Shown: in pieces, positions 1 through 6,647 of the stretch
How the letters are laid out: each line of letters starts with the position of its first letter
How positions within the stretch are numbered: the first letter of the stretch is position 1
From: Nitrospirota bacterium
GTDB lineage: Bacteria > Nitrospirota_A > Leptospirillia > Leptospirillales > Leptospirillaceae
Assembly: GCA_021844645.1 (NCBI GenBank)
Contig: JAKBTA010000045.1
Coordinates: 1-10,169, forward strand
Length of the DNA: 10,169 nt
Direction of reading: 5' to 3'
Notes under the pieces: generated by a model
Told to the model about the DNA's origin: nothing
Database searches by the model: none
What the model saw: only the letters and a program-made list of their open reading frames with translations
Translations under genes and position numbers: made by a program

Positions 1-551
1 CGATCTGCTTCACCGCGACGGACAAGAGAACCGGAGTAACCGTTTTCCCCCGCTGAAACAGCTTTCGGGACAGACTCACCGGTTAAGAGCGAAACATCGA
101 GAAGAAGTTCCCCTTCAAGAAAAACAACGTCCGCAGGAACGACAGAACCCATGGTAATCCTGATAATGTCACCGGGAACAAGGATCGAAGCGGACTCGAT
201 ACGCCACTCATGATCCCTGAAAACAGATGCATTGACTGCAAGCTTTGACTGTAGCCCGGAAAGTGTTTTTTGAGCTTGGCTTTCTTCAAAAAAACCAAGG
301 AATGCATTAAAGAAGAGAAGAACAAGGATGATGGAAGCTTCAAGATATTTATTGAGGGAAAATTCCAGAATGACCGCAACTTCGAGCATCCATGGAACTG
401 GTGACCAAAACAGGAAAAAAATACGGGTAAAAATGGGACGGGAAAGAACCTCTGAGCGGTTAGGACCGTACCTCTCAAGGAGCCGGAGGGCCTCTGAGGT
501 TGATAAGCCATCCCCGGAATAATCCTGAAGGTTATCCGTCTGTATCGAGAT
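1..551 (-). CDS. Plasma-membrane-type proton-efflux P-type ATPase, N-terminal part (runs off window)
   Basis: Family role: a type III P-type ATPase pumps H+ out of the cytoplasm using ATP, which fits an acid-living cell. The translated frame shows a cation-ATPase N domain (GLSTSEALRLLERYGPN), then the subfamily-typical first membrane segment (FWSPVPWMLEVAVILE). A second membrane segment (IILVLLFFNAFLGFFEE) follows, then the actuator domain with VPGDII, VPADVV and the dephosphorylation motif LLTGES. The phosphorylation site DKTGT would lie beyond base 1. The frame opens after a stop at 575-573 and has no ATG, GTG or TTG until ATG at 389-387, which falls inside the first membrane segment. I placed the start at ATC 551-549 only because a GGGGG tract lies five bases upstream. 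That start is a guess. The gene may instead be frameshifted or decayed. It lies downstream of the hemN terminator, so it is probably not part of the heme operon. Confidence 0.8.
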   Translation of the reverse strand, partial: MSIQTDNLQDYSGDGLSTSEALRLLERYGPNRSEVLSRPIFTRIFFLFWSPVPWMLEVAVILEFSLNKYLEASIILVLLFFNAFLGFFEESQAQKTLSGLQSKLAVNASVFRDHEWRIESASILVPGDIIRITMGSVVPADVVFLEGELLLDVSLLTGESVPKAVSAGENGYSGSLVRRGEAD

Positions 552-600
552 TGTAGCCCCCTTTGCAGGGATTTACAGAAAACCTGAAAGAAGGTTGAAA

Positions 601-655
601 ACCACAAAAAATGACTCTGGCCCCCCAACTTGCCAGATCTATTGGGGAACCAGAG
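601..655 (-). terminator. Intrinsic terminator after hemN
   Basis: On the minus strand, CTCTGGTTCCCC (655-644) can pair with GGGGGGCCAGAG (626-615) around a 17-base loop. TCA and a run of six T follow (611-606). The two central positions are U-G wobbles in minus-strand RNA but A-C mismatches in plus-strand RNA. The hairpin is therefore stronger in the direction of hemN transcription. It begins 25 bases after the hemN stop and should end the cbiX-hemE-hemN transcript before the ATPase gene. Confidence 0.8.
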
Positions 656-679
656 CATATCAACTCAGGATCCCAGTGC

Positions 680-2080
680 TCAAAGAGTTCGAGAAAACAG
701 CGGGCCCTTTGCCACAACATTGAGATATCGGTCAAAGGTCATTGCAATATTGCGCATGAAGATTCTTCCCGTTGTCGTCAGAACAATCTTCTCAGGGGTG
801 ATATCCAAAAGACCGTCCTGCCGGAACCGCTCAAGATCCCCAATCTCTTTTTTGAAATACTGGTCAAAATCCTTGCCAAATGGATCAAGAACGTTCTTGC
901 GATTAATCTCCAGATCACACATGATTCGGGTAATAACCTGACGTCGCATCTCGTCGTCCTGGGAAAGCCGATAGCCACGATGCACAGGGATCTCCCCTGC
1001 CATAACGGCTTTTTGATACTCAGGCAGACTTTTCAGGTTTTGTGAATAAACATCACCGACCATACTGATAGCGGTTACACCCATTCCGACGAGGTCTGCT
1101 TCGGCCTTTGTTGTATAACCCTGGAAGTTCCTGTAAAGAGAGTATTCTTTCTGGGCACGGGTCAGCTCATCATCGGGCTTCGCAAAATGGTCCATTCCGA
1201 TAACAACATACCCTGCCCCGGTCAGTCGATCGAGGATCATCGACATCAAGGCAAATTTGACTTCGGGGGAAGGCAAATCCTGCTCCTTGATCAGTACCAT
1301 ATGTTTTTTCAACCATGGAACATGTGCATAATTAAAAATGGCGATCCGGTCCGGCGACATACGGATAACCTGATCAAGCGTCCGGGCAAAGCCTTCTACC
1401 GTCTGGAAAGGCAATCCGTAAATAAGATCGATATTGATCCCGTTGAAGCCTAACTTGCGGCATTCATTAAAAACTCCCTCCGTGAGCTCTACCGACTGGA
1501 TTCTGTTGACCGCCAACTGGACCTTGGGGTCAAAATCCTGAACCCCCATACTGATCCGGTTAACTCCCAACTCCCTGATAGAAGCAAGATATTCATTCGA
1601 TGCGTGCCTGGGATCGATTTCAACGGAAATTTCTCCCTGGGAGTAGTCAACATCAAACCATTTGTTAATATGGGAAAAGAGAAGACGGTTCTGGGGAGGA
1701 GTTAAGTTTGAAGGCGAGCCACCGCCAAAATGAAGTTGAACAACTTTCCGTTTTTTGGAATACAAGGGCCCGACAAGAGCCATTTCCGATGCCAGAAGGT
1801 CAATATAATCGGCTGTTTTGCCCCTGTCCCTCGATATAATAACGCTACATCCGCAAAAATAGCAGAGGCTGTCGCAAAATGGCAGATGAAAATAGAGAGA
1901 CAAGGGCTTATCTATTTTTTTCGATTGCCCCCGCCTGATGGCATCCTTGTAATCTTCTGCCGTAAAATCCGTAGACCAGACCGGAGCTGTTGGGTAACTC
2001 GTATAACGAGGACCTGCCACATCATATTTTTTCAGAAGTTCCTGGCTGACTTTTACATCAGCCATCATATTCGGAGTCAT
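680..2080 (-). CDS. hemN: Oxygen-independent coproporphyrinogen III oxidase
   Basis: A cytoplasmic radical SAM enzyme that oxidatively decarboxylates two propionates of coproporphyrinogen III to give protoporphyrinogen IX, without O2. The 466 residues match the usual HemN length. The 4Fe-4S/SAM motif is CDSLCYFC with cysteines at 69, 73 and 76, followed by the HemN-typical fourth cysteine C78. It is preceded by SLYFHLPFC, whose tyrosine (Y63) is conserved in the family. The SAM-binding GGGSPS lies at about 119-124, and the C-terminal HemN domain is complete. The ATG at 2080 is preceded by GAGG with six bases of spacing. The stop lies 25 bases before the terminator. It is the last gene of the heme operon, 49 bases after hemE. 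Having HemE and HemN together points to the protoporphyrin-dependent heme route rather than the coproporphyrin-dependent one. Identification is firm. Confidence 0.96.
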   Translation of the reverse strand: MTPNMMADVKVSQELLKKYDVAGPRYTSYPTAPVWSTDFTAEDYKDAIRRGQSKKIDKPLSLYFHLPFCDSLCYFCGCSVIISRDRGKTADYIDLLASEMALVGPLYSKKRKVVQLHFGGGSPSNLTPPQNRLLFSHINKWFDVDYSQGEISVEIDPRHASNEYLASIRELGVNRISMGVQDFDPKVQLAVNRIQSVELTEGVFNECRKLGFNGINIDLIYGLPFQTVEGFARTLDQVIRMSPDRIAIFNYAHVPWLKKHMVLIKEQDLPSPEVKFALMSMILDRLTGAGYVVIGMDHFAKPDDELTRAQKEYSLYRNFQGYTTKAEADLVGMGVTAISMVGDVYSQNLKSLPEYQKAVMAGEIPVHRGYRLSQDDEMRRQVITRIMCDLEINRKNVLDPFGKDFDQYFKKEIGDLERFRQDGLLDITPEKIVLTTTGRIFMRNIAMTFDRYLNVVAKGPLFSRTL

Positions 2081-2129
2081 TCATATCCTCATCAAAGTCG
2101 GAAAATTCGCCCAAAAATGGCATTTGAGT

Positions 2130-3164
2130 TCAGGATTCCTGAACCAGTTTAACAAGATACTGCGCCATCGAAACAGATGTTTCAGGAAGAATTCCATGGC
2201 CCAGATTAAAAATATACCCCTTGCGTCCTTTCATTTCGGACAGGATTCTGTCTACCTCTTTTTTGAGAGCCTCAGGAGTTCCCAGAAGACTGACCGGATC
2301 GAGATTTCCCTGGATTCCCCTTCCCTCCGGAATGATACTCCTGACCGCAGGGAGCGATACTCTCCAGTCCACCGAGATCACATCAGTACCGGCATGAAGC
2401 ATGTCAGGAAGCAGTGAACAACTTCCGTTGACATACAACAAGGAAGGGATACCCCGCCCAGAAAGGGCCTGAACAATCTTTTGCGTATAGGGAAGGGCAA
2501 ATTCACGATAGTGGACAGGATTCAGGGATCCGGCCCATGTATCAAAAAGCTGGTAGGCATGTATACCGGCATCAATCTGCATCCCCAGATAATCAATGAC
2601 TGTTTTTGTTGCTCGTTCAAGCAAAAGATGCAGTGTTTCCGGATCCTGAAACATCATTTTCTTGACCCGACTGAAATCCTTTGAAATTTCACCCTCAACC
2701 ATATAAGTTGCCAACGTAAAAGGTGAACCAGAAAAACCAATCAACGGAATGCGACCATCAATTCTCCGGTTCGACTCATTGATCGCCTTCGCAACAAATC
2801 CGGTTTTCTCAAGAGGATCCGGAGAACAAAGAGCCTCTACGTCTTTACGTGTTCGAACCGGTAAAGGAAAAGACGGACCTTTTTTTTCGGAAAAGATCAA
2901 CTCAAGTCCCATCGCCTCCACCGGAACCAAAATATCCGAAAAAATAATGGCTACATCAATTCCCAACATATCAACGGGAAGAAGTGTTGCCGAAGCGGCA
3001 AGGTCGGGAGTTTTGCAGAGGTTGAGGAACGTCGTGTTTTTTCTGAGAGCCTGATATTCTGGCATGTAACGCCCAGCCTGGCGCATGATCCAGATGGGTG
3101 GACGCGGAGTCTCTTCACCCCGGCAGGCTCTTAAGAAAAGGTCGTTCTTTACTGAAGGGCGCAT
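2130..3164 (-). CDS. hemE: Uroporphyrinogen decarboxylase
   Basis: A cytoplasmic enzyme that decarboxylates the four acetate side chains of uroporphyrinogen III to give coproporphyrinogen III, the HemN substrate. The protein is 344 residues, the normal family length. The signature PIWIMRQAGRYMPEY lies at 23-37, with substrate-contacting R28 and R32. The catalytic aspartate is D77 in IIFSDIL, and the conserved active-site tyrosine is Y154 in TYMVEG. The C-terminal FNLGHGILPET carries the conserved histidine at about 323. The start is ATG 3164, preceded by GAGAGG and six A residues, a good ribosome binding site. The gene follows the chelatase gene by 34 bases and precedes hemN by 49 bases, so the three are probably one transcript. 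All key residues are present and nothing looks unusual. Confidence 0.97.
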   Translation of the reverse strand: MRPSVKNDLFLRACRGEETPRPPIWIMRQAGRYMPEYQALRKNTTFLNLCKTPDLAASATLLPVDMLGIDVAIIFSDILVPVEAMGLELIFSEKKGPSFPLPVRTRKDVEALCSPDPLEKTGFVAKAINESNRRIDGRIPLIGFSGSPFTLATYMVEGEISKDFSRVKKMMFQDPETLHLLLERATKTVIDYLGMQIDAGIHAYQLFDTWAGSLNPVHYREFALPYTQKIVQALSGRGIPSLLYVNGSCSLLPDMLHAGTDVISVDWRVSLPAVRSIIPEGRGIQGNLDPVSLLGTPEALKKEVDRILSEMKGRKGYIFNLGHGILPETSVSMAQYLVKLVQES

Positions 3165-3198
3165 TTTTTTCCTCTCGGGCTTGATGCTTCTTTCTCAG

Positions 3199-4083
3199 TC
3201 AATGATTATCGCCAGCGCTGCCATAAACTGCCGTTACAATCGGCCATCTTGGCATGGGGGTGCGCCCCAGGTGAAGCAGGCGTTTTATCCTTTTTGCCAT
3301 ATGGGACAGAAGGATTGGATGATCTCCGAAGGCAGGAGTGACGAGAACTTCCCCTTGATATCCCGTTTTCTCCTGAAACAAACTGGCCTGATGGCGAATC
3401 CTGTCCATGAGGACCCCTTCAAACAAAAACACCGGAACGATGATCAACCGATCGAAGTCGGTCTTCATCTCCGACATGACGGAAGACAACCGTGGCTCCG
3501 TCACCCCGATGAATGTGACTTGGGGGTCAGCCCCTCCCCTTCGTTCCCACAAACGCCGGGCTTGATAGTACAGGGAAGCATTCGCATTGGCATCCAGACT
3601 TCCCCTGCCAACAAGAACAAGGTGATCCTTCTTGTCTTTTTCAGGCGGAGGAATGATCTCGAGAAGAACATCAACGAGGACCTGATCCGTTCCCAGAGCC
3701 CACTCACGAATCACAGTCAGACCGGGAAAAAGTTTTTTTGCTTCCGATATATAAGAAGGAACATCACTTTTGGAATGACCCGCATCGAAAAGAAGATAGG
3801 GAACCATGGCAATGCCGGCCGTCCGGGGAGAGGAGTCCCTGATTGAGTCCAAAACAGAAGGAGAGGCATGTTCGATGAACCCCTGCCTCAGGTCAATCTC
3901 GGAAGGCACCATCTTTGACAACATGGAAAAAGTCTGCCGGAAATGGATATTACCCTTCTCCTCGGGACTTCCATGCGCAACGATCAGGACAACCCAATCC
4001 CTTTTTGAGAGGTCCGAAGAAACAGGATCGGGCAGAGATTGCTCTTCTGAAGGAGAACTCATTTTTGAATGGTGTTCAGTCAT
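3199..4083 (-). CDS. CbiX/SirB-type sirohydrochlorin (cobalto/ferro)chelatase family protein
   Basis: Class II chelatases of this family insert Co2+ or Fe2+ into sirohydrochlorin for cobalamin or siroheme. The protein has two tandem CbiX domains. The first (about 30-150) has the metal-site motif VAHGSP (H37), FIEHASPS, and VPYLLFDAGHSKSDVP (H103). The second (about 153-285) keeps the fold but has VGRGS (R160) and VPVFLFEGVLMD where histidines would be, so only the first half looks catalytic. There is no cysteine in the protein, so it lacks the Fe-S motif of some long CbiX enzymes and resembles SirB. An upstream TTG at 4131 would add 16 residues, but it lies upstream of the promoter's -35 and -10 elements. 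The predicted transcript starts at ATG 4083, giving 294 residues; ATG 4062 is an alternative. It is the first gene of the heme operon. Which tetrapyrrole it metallates cannot be read from the sequence. Confidence 0.85.
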   Translation of the reverse strand: MTEHHSKMSSPSEEQSLPDPVSSDLSKRDWVVLIVAHGSPEEKGNIHFRQTFSMLSKMVPSEIDLRQGFIEHASPSVLDSIRDSSPRTAGIAMVPYLLFDAGHSKSDVPSYISEAKKLFPGLTVIREWALGTDQVLVDVLLEIIPPPEKDKKDHLVLVGRGSLDANANASLYYQARRLWERRGGADPQVTFIGVTEPRLSSVMSEMKTDFDRLIIVPVFLFEGVLMDRIRHQASLFQEKTGYQGEVLVTPAFGDHPILLSHMAKRIKRLLHLGRTPMPRWPIVTAVYGSAGDNH

Positions 4084-4118
4084 GAAAAGATTATAGGGTT
4101 GGCTTAAAAGAAGGTCAA
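4084..4118 (-). promoter_or_regulatory. Sigma-70-type promoter of the heme operon, predicted leaderless
   Basis: On the minus strand, TTGACC (4118-4113) is followed by a 17-base spacer and a perfect TATAAT (4095-4090). This differs from the sigma-70 consensus at one base in total. Standard geometry puts the transcription start seven bases past the last T of the -10 box, at 4083. That base is the A of an in-frame ATG of the chelatase gene. I see no Shine-Dalgarno sequence for this ATG. It is the best promoter match I found in the window. Confidence 0.82.
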
Positions 4119-4129
4119 TAAATCCGAAC

Positions 4130-4158
4130 AAAAAAGCATGGAAGCGCTCTTTCCGCTT
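4130..4158 (-). terminator. Weak candidate terminator at the end of the hopanoid operon
   Basis: On the minus strand, AAGCG (4158-4154) can pair with CGCTT (4146-4142) around a seven-base loop. Six bases later comes a run of six T (4135-4130). The stem is short and the T run is further away than usual, so this may not work alone. The position is sensible: it overlaps the stop codon of the last lipid gene and sits just before the heme promoter. Confidence 0.3.
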
Positions 4159-4945
4159 AGTGACTGAACAGGTTCCCGGACTTTTTTTTCACGAAAAAGA
4201 GCATCAAGAACAAAATCAGGAGCACAATCAAGTCTGATGCGCACAGGAAGTACTCCTCAAGGTACAAAGCGATCCCGAAATTGAACAAGTAAACAGAGAG
4301 CCAAAGGAACGATGGGCCCCAGCAGTCGATGGGTGAATAACTCCGGGAAGAATTTTTGTCGACATCCAGAAGAGGTGTCAGGCGTCCCAAAGCACGCCAC
4401 AAAAACAGGATTATTCCACCCAGAACCGCCCATCCGGCGAAATTTGCCAACGGGACACCGAAATAAATTCCACCTTGTGGGTAGTAATAGATTTGTCCCA
4501 AAAACCATCTGTTTCCCCTGAGAGAAACGGGATCGATCACCATGTCAACACCAAAAAACATAAGGTCGGACAACAAAAAAAGAGGCCATGTAATCTTTAG
4601 GGGCTGTTGCAGGACTTCGCCCACAGACACTCCCCAAACACGGGAAACAATGCCAAGACTTCCAACCATCAAAAAGGAAAAAGAGAGAAAGTCCATGAAA
4701 GGGAGGTGCCCGACCCATAGCTCTTTGGCACGGGTTGTCGGCAAATAGGTGTAATGGCCAAAAGGGAACCAGCCATTTGGAAGCGAAGAGCTCCATTCAC
4801 AAAAATAACTGGCCGCAAAAGAGGTGAGGAATCGAAGACCTGCCCCCCTCTTTCCGACTTGGCGGGAAAGGAGCCAAAAGCCCAAAAAAAGGAAAAAAAA
4901 GACATACCATCTGAAAAGAAGTGTCTTGAAAAAGAGAAGAATCAA
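4157..4945 (-). CDS. CruF/DUF422 family carotenoid-biosynthesis membrane protein
   Basis: An integral membrane protein of the Caroten_synth (DUF422) family. Characterised members such as CruF are hydratases that add water to a terminal C=C of a carotenoid, giving a 1-hydroxy end group. The family signatures are WFPFGHYTYL at about 59-68, DMVIDPVSL at about 134-142, and the characteristic YFGVPLANFAGW at about 161-172. Several hydrophobic segments span the protein, and the end is lysine-rich (VKKKSGN). I chose TTG 4945 because TGATGAGG lies five bases upstream, and its first TGA is the stop of the preceding gene. An upstream GTG at 4981 would add 12 residues and overlap that gene, but lacks a clear ribosome site. 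It is the last gene of the hopanoid operon. No carotenoid gene is visible nearby, so the substrate could be a carotenoid or another polyisoprenoid. The family call is sound; the substrate is open. Confidence 0.82.
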   Translation of the reverse strand: MILLFFKTLLFRWYVFFFLFLGFWLLSRQVGKRGAGLRFLTSFAASYFCEWSSSLPNGWFPFGHYTYLPTTRAKELWVGHLPFMDFLSFSFLMVGSLGIVSRVWGVSVGEVLQQPLKITWPLFLLSDLMFFGVDMVIDPVSLRGNRWFLGQIYYYPQGGIYFGVPLANFAGWAVLGGIILFLWRALGRLTPLLDVDKNSSRSYSPIDCWGPSFLWLSVYLFNFGIALYLEEYFLCASDLIVLLILFLMLFFVKKKSGNLFSH

Positions 4946-4962
4946 GAAAACCTCATCAACTT
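4943..4962 (-). promoter_or_regulatory. Stop/Shine-Dalgarno/TTG coupling junction before the CruF-like gene
   Basis: The stop TGA of the small membrane protein (4958-4956) runs into a Shine-Dalgarno sequence, giving TGATGAGG, then five bases (TTTTC) and TTG at 4945-4943. This favours TTG 4945 over GTG 4981 as the start. It also implies that ribosomes ending the upstream gene re-initiate here. Confidence 0.6.
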
Positions 4963-5345
4963 CTGGAAACCAGAAAGACACCCGAAGTAATCAGTAAAAT
5001 TCCCACCCACCTCCTGAAGGAAACATGTTCCTTCAGGAAGATCCTGGCCATGAACGCAGTCAGCACATAACCGAAACCTGTCATTGGAATCACCAGACTC
5101 ACAGGAAGGCGCTGAAGAAATCCCAGAAGCATGATGTAATAGATTGCCTGGAGGACAACGCCTGACCAGACCCATGGGTTTAAAGCTGTTCCCCTGAAAC
5201 GTTCTCCTGGGGCTTCTCCCGAATCTTTTCTGGACTGTCTCATCCCCTTTGACAGGAGAATGAAACCCAGATGTTCAAGGATCAGGGCCACCAAAAACCC
5301 TGAATAAAAAGTCCATTCCCCGATAGAGGTGATCGGTCCGTTCAA
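4956..5345 (-). CDS. Small EamA/SMR-like four-helix membrane protein
   Basis: The 129 residues form four hydrophobic segments, at about 12-33, 58-77, 81-103 and 110-126. The last two carry the pattern of half-size drug/metabolite transporters: LPVSLVIPMTG, then AFMARIFLKEHVSFRRWVGI, then ITSGVFLV. Soluble charged residues (about 34-55) link helices 1 and 2. Half-size members work as dimers. The group includes multidrug exporters and ArnE/ArnF, proposed to flip a sugar-lipid across the inner membrane. The frame stays open upstream into hpnI, but that part is out-of-frame hpnI sequence. I chose TTG 5345 because TGAGG, formed by the hpnI stop, lies five bases upstream. There is no ATG near the true N-terminus. 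Its position next to a lipid glycosyltransferase suggests lipid or head-group transport, but this is inference. Confidence 0.78.
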   Translation of the reverse strand: MNGPITSIGEWTFYSGFLVALILEHLGFILLSKGMRQSRKDSGEAPGERFRGTALNPWVWSGVVLQAIYYIMLLGFLQRLPVSLVIPMTGFGYVLTAFMARIFLKEHVSFRRWVGILLITSGVFLVSRS

Positions 5346-5356
5346 TTTTGCCTCAC
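5343..5356 (-). promoter_or_regulatory. Stop/Shine-Dalgarno/TTG coupling junction after hpnI
   Basis: The hpnI stop codon TGA (5355-5353) forms the start of the Shine-Dalgarno sequence TGAGG. Five bases (CAAAA) and TTG (5345-5343) follow. The layout matches the next junction at 4943-4962. It sets the start of the small membrane protein and suggests coupled translation with hpnI. Confidence 0.6.
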
Positions 5357-6558
5357 GAAAAAGGATGCTGCTGCTTTTGAGGTTTTGTGGATTGATCCAG
5401 CTCCAGCAGGCCGCCTCCCTTTTGAACAGAAAAACGTCTTCCTCTCCAGACAATCTGATGACCATAGCTTGCAAAATAAAGGGCCAGAGACAGGATTTCC
5501 CTGAACAACAGAAGATACATCCGGCTCCATGGGATCGGTCTCGATACAAATCGTTTGGCAATATCGGAAAGAATCAGCAAATGCAACGACCAGATAAGGA
5601 GTGCGGAAAACGCAGATAAAGCATACCCGCTCGCCTCAAACAGAACCCCCGAACCCAAAAGGAAGGGAAAGGGCCTCAAGAGGATGGAAAAGGCATATCC
5701 AAGAGGACGACAGCTTCGATAGGTAATAACCCACCTTCTCTCCTGCTCCCAGAAGGAAAGAAGGCTCTGGTCAGGGATCTGGGCATCAACGATATATTCT
5801 GAAAGGACAATACGATACCCCTCCCTGATCATTCCCTGCGCCAGATGAAAATCATCCGCCAGGAGATCCCGGATCGGTGCGAATCCTCCCATTTTTTCAA
5901 GGGCATCCCTGCGCATCAGCATTGTAGGACCATAGGCAAAATCAACCGGAGCAAGCGCTTTTGCCAAGAGTCCCTGGGGGATCGCCTCTGTATTCAACAT
6001 GACAGAGGCGATCTGGCTCGTTCCGGATCCCGAGGGATTCCCCCGCTGGAAGCAGGTCACCATACCAATCGATGGATCCTCATGGGCCTCCCGGACGATC
6101 GACTTCAGATAATCTCGCCCAACCCTGATATCACTGTCATTTAAAAGAATGTAGGGCTCATTGGAAAATGCGTTCTGCTCCATGAGCAAAAACACATTAC
6201 TGATCTTGCGGTTGGCCCCTCTCGGACCATCGACGACCTTGAGGGATACACGATCCGGAGCAAGAGAACACATTTCTTTAATGAGTGGCAGAACGGGATC
6301 GTTTGAAGAACTGACAACAAAGACAATAGAAAAGCTGGGATAGTCCTGATGTATAAGCGAGAGAAAATTTTCACGAGCGCCCACATCCAGGCCGGCGACC
6401 GGCTTGACCATCAATACCTGAGGCCATGTGGGAGGATCAGGAAGAATTTTTTTCTTGAAATGACGATGGCCTGACCACCAGGCCAGACCATCGAACAGCA
6501 AACCAAGCCCCCCGACAGCGAGGAGCAATACAGAGAGATCAAGAACAGATACTGGCAA
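5353..6558 (-). CDS. hpnI: Hopanoid biosynthesis glycosyltransferase HpnI
   Basis: A membrane-bound family 2/21-type glycosyltransferase. In Burkholderia cenocepacia, HpnI adds N-acetylglucosamine to bacteriohopanetetrol. With the start used here (401 residues), there is one N-terminal membrane helix (about 6-28). The catalytic domain has the nucleotide-sugar aspartates NDSD (about 140-143), the acceptor-side LADDFHLA (about 233-240) and the processive-type motif QERRW (272-276). C-terminal membrane helices follow from about 290. This arrangement is ceramide-glucosyltransferase-like and typical of HpnI. I chose TTG 6558 because GGAG lies six bases upstream and it puts the first helix at the N-terminus. 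TTG 6606 would add 16 residues but has no ribosome site; no ATG lies near the N-terminus. The gene follows hpnJ and its stop codon feeds directly into the next gene. Confidence 0.92.
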   Translation of the reverse strand: MPVSVLDLSVLLLAVGGLGLLFDGLAWWSGHRHFKKKILPDPPTWPQVLMVKPVAGLDVGARENFLSLIHQDYPSFSIVFVVSSSNDPVLPLIKEMCSLAPDRVSLKVVDGPRGANRKISNVFLLMEQNAFSNEPYILLNDSDIRVGRDYLKSIVREAHEDPSIGMVTCFQRGNPSGSGTSQIASVMLNTEAIPQGLLAKALAPVDFAYGPTMLMRRDALEKMGGFAPIRDLLADDFHLAQGMIREGYRIVLSEYIVDAQIPDQSLLSFWEQERRWVITYRSCRPLGYAFSILLRPFPFLLGSGVLFEASGYALSAFSALLIWSLHLLILSDIAKRFVSRPIPWSRMYLLLFREILSLALYFASYGHQIVWRGRRFSVQKGGGLLELDQSTKPQKQQHPFS

Positions 6559-6647
6559 TTTGGGCTCCGGGCTGAGCACAGAGCCATAAACAGCACCAAG
6601 GCCCAACCGTTTCAGATGCTGCTACGACAAACTTAACCCCAGAGAGT

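Noticed and set aside
543..578. TACAAT at 555-550 as a -10 box for the ATPase gene
   Set aside because: No acceptable -35 hexamer lies 16-18 bases upstream, and the implied transcript would not begin at a usable start codon.
83..658. Minus-strand frame of 191 codons overlapping the ATPase
   Set aside because: It starts inside the terminator hairpin, and the P-type ATPase motifs are in a different frame of the same DNA.
3085..3846. Long plus-strand open frame opposite the chelatase and hemE
   Set aside because: It is antisense to two well-supported genes, has no recognisable domain and no good ribosome site. It is a frame shadow.
5346..5561. N-terminal extension of the small membrane protein into hpnI
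   Set aside because: The extra residues are out-of-frame hpnI sequence without membrane or family character. TTG 5345 has a proper ribosome site.
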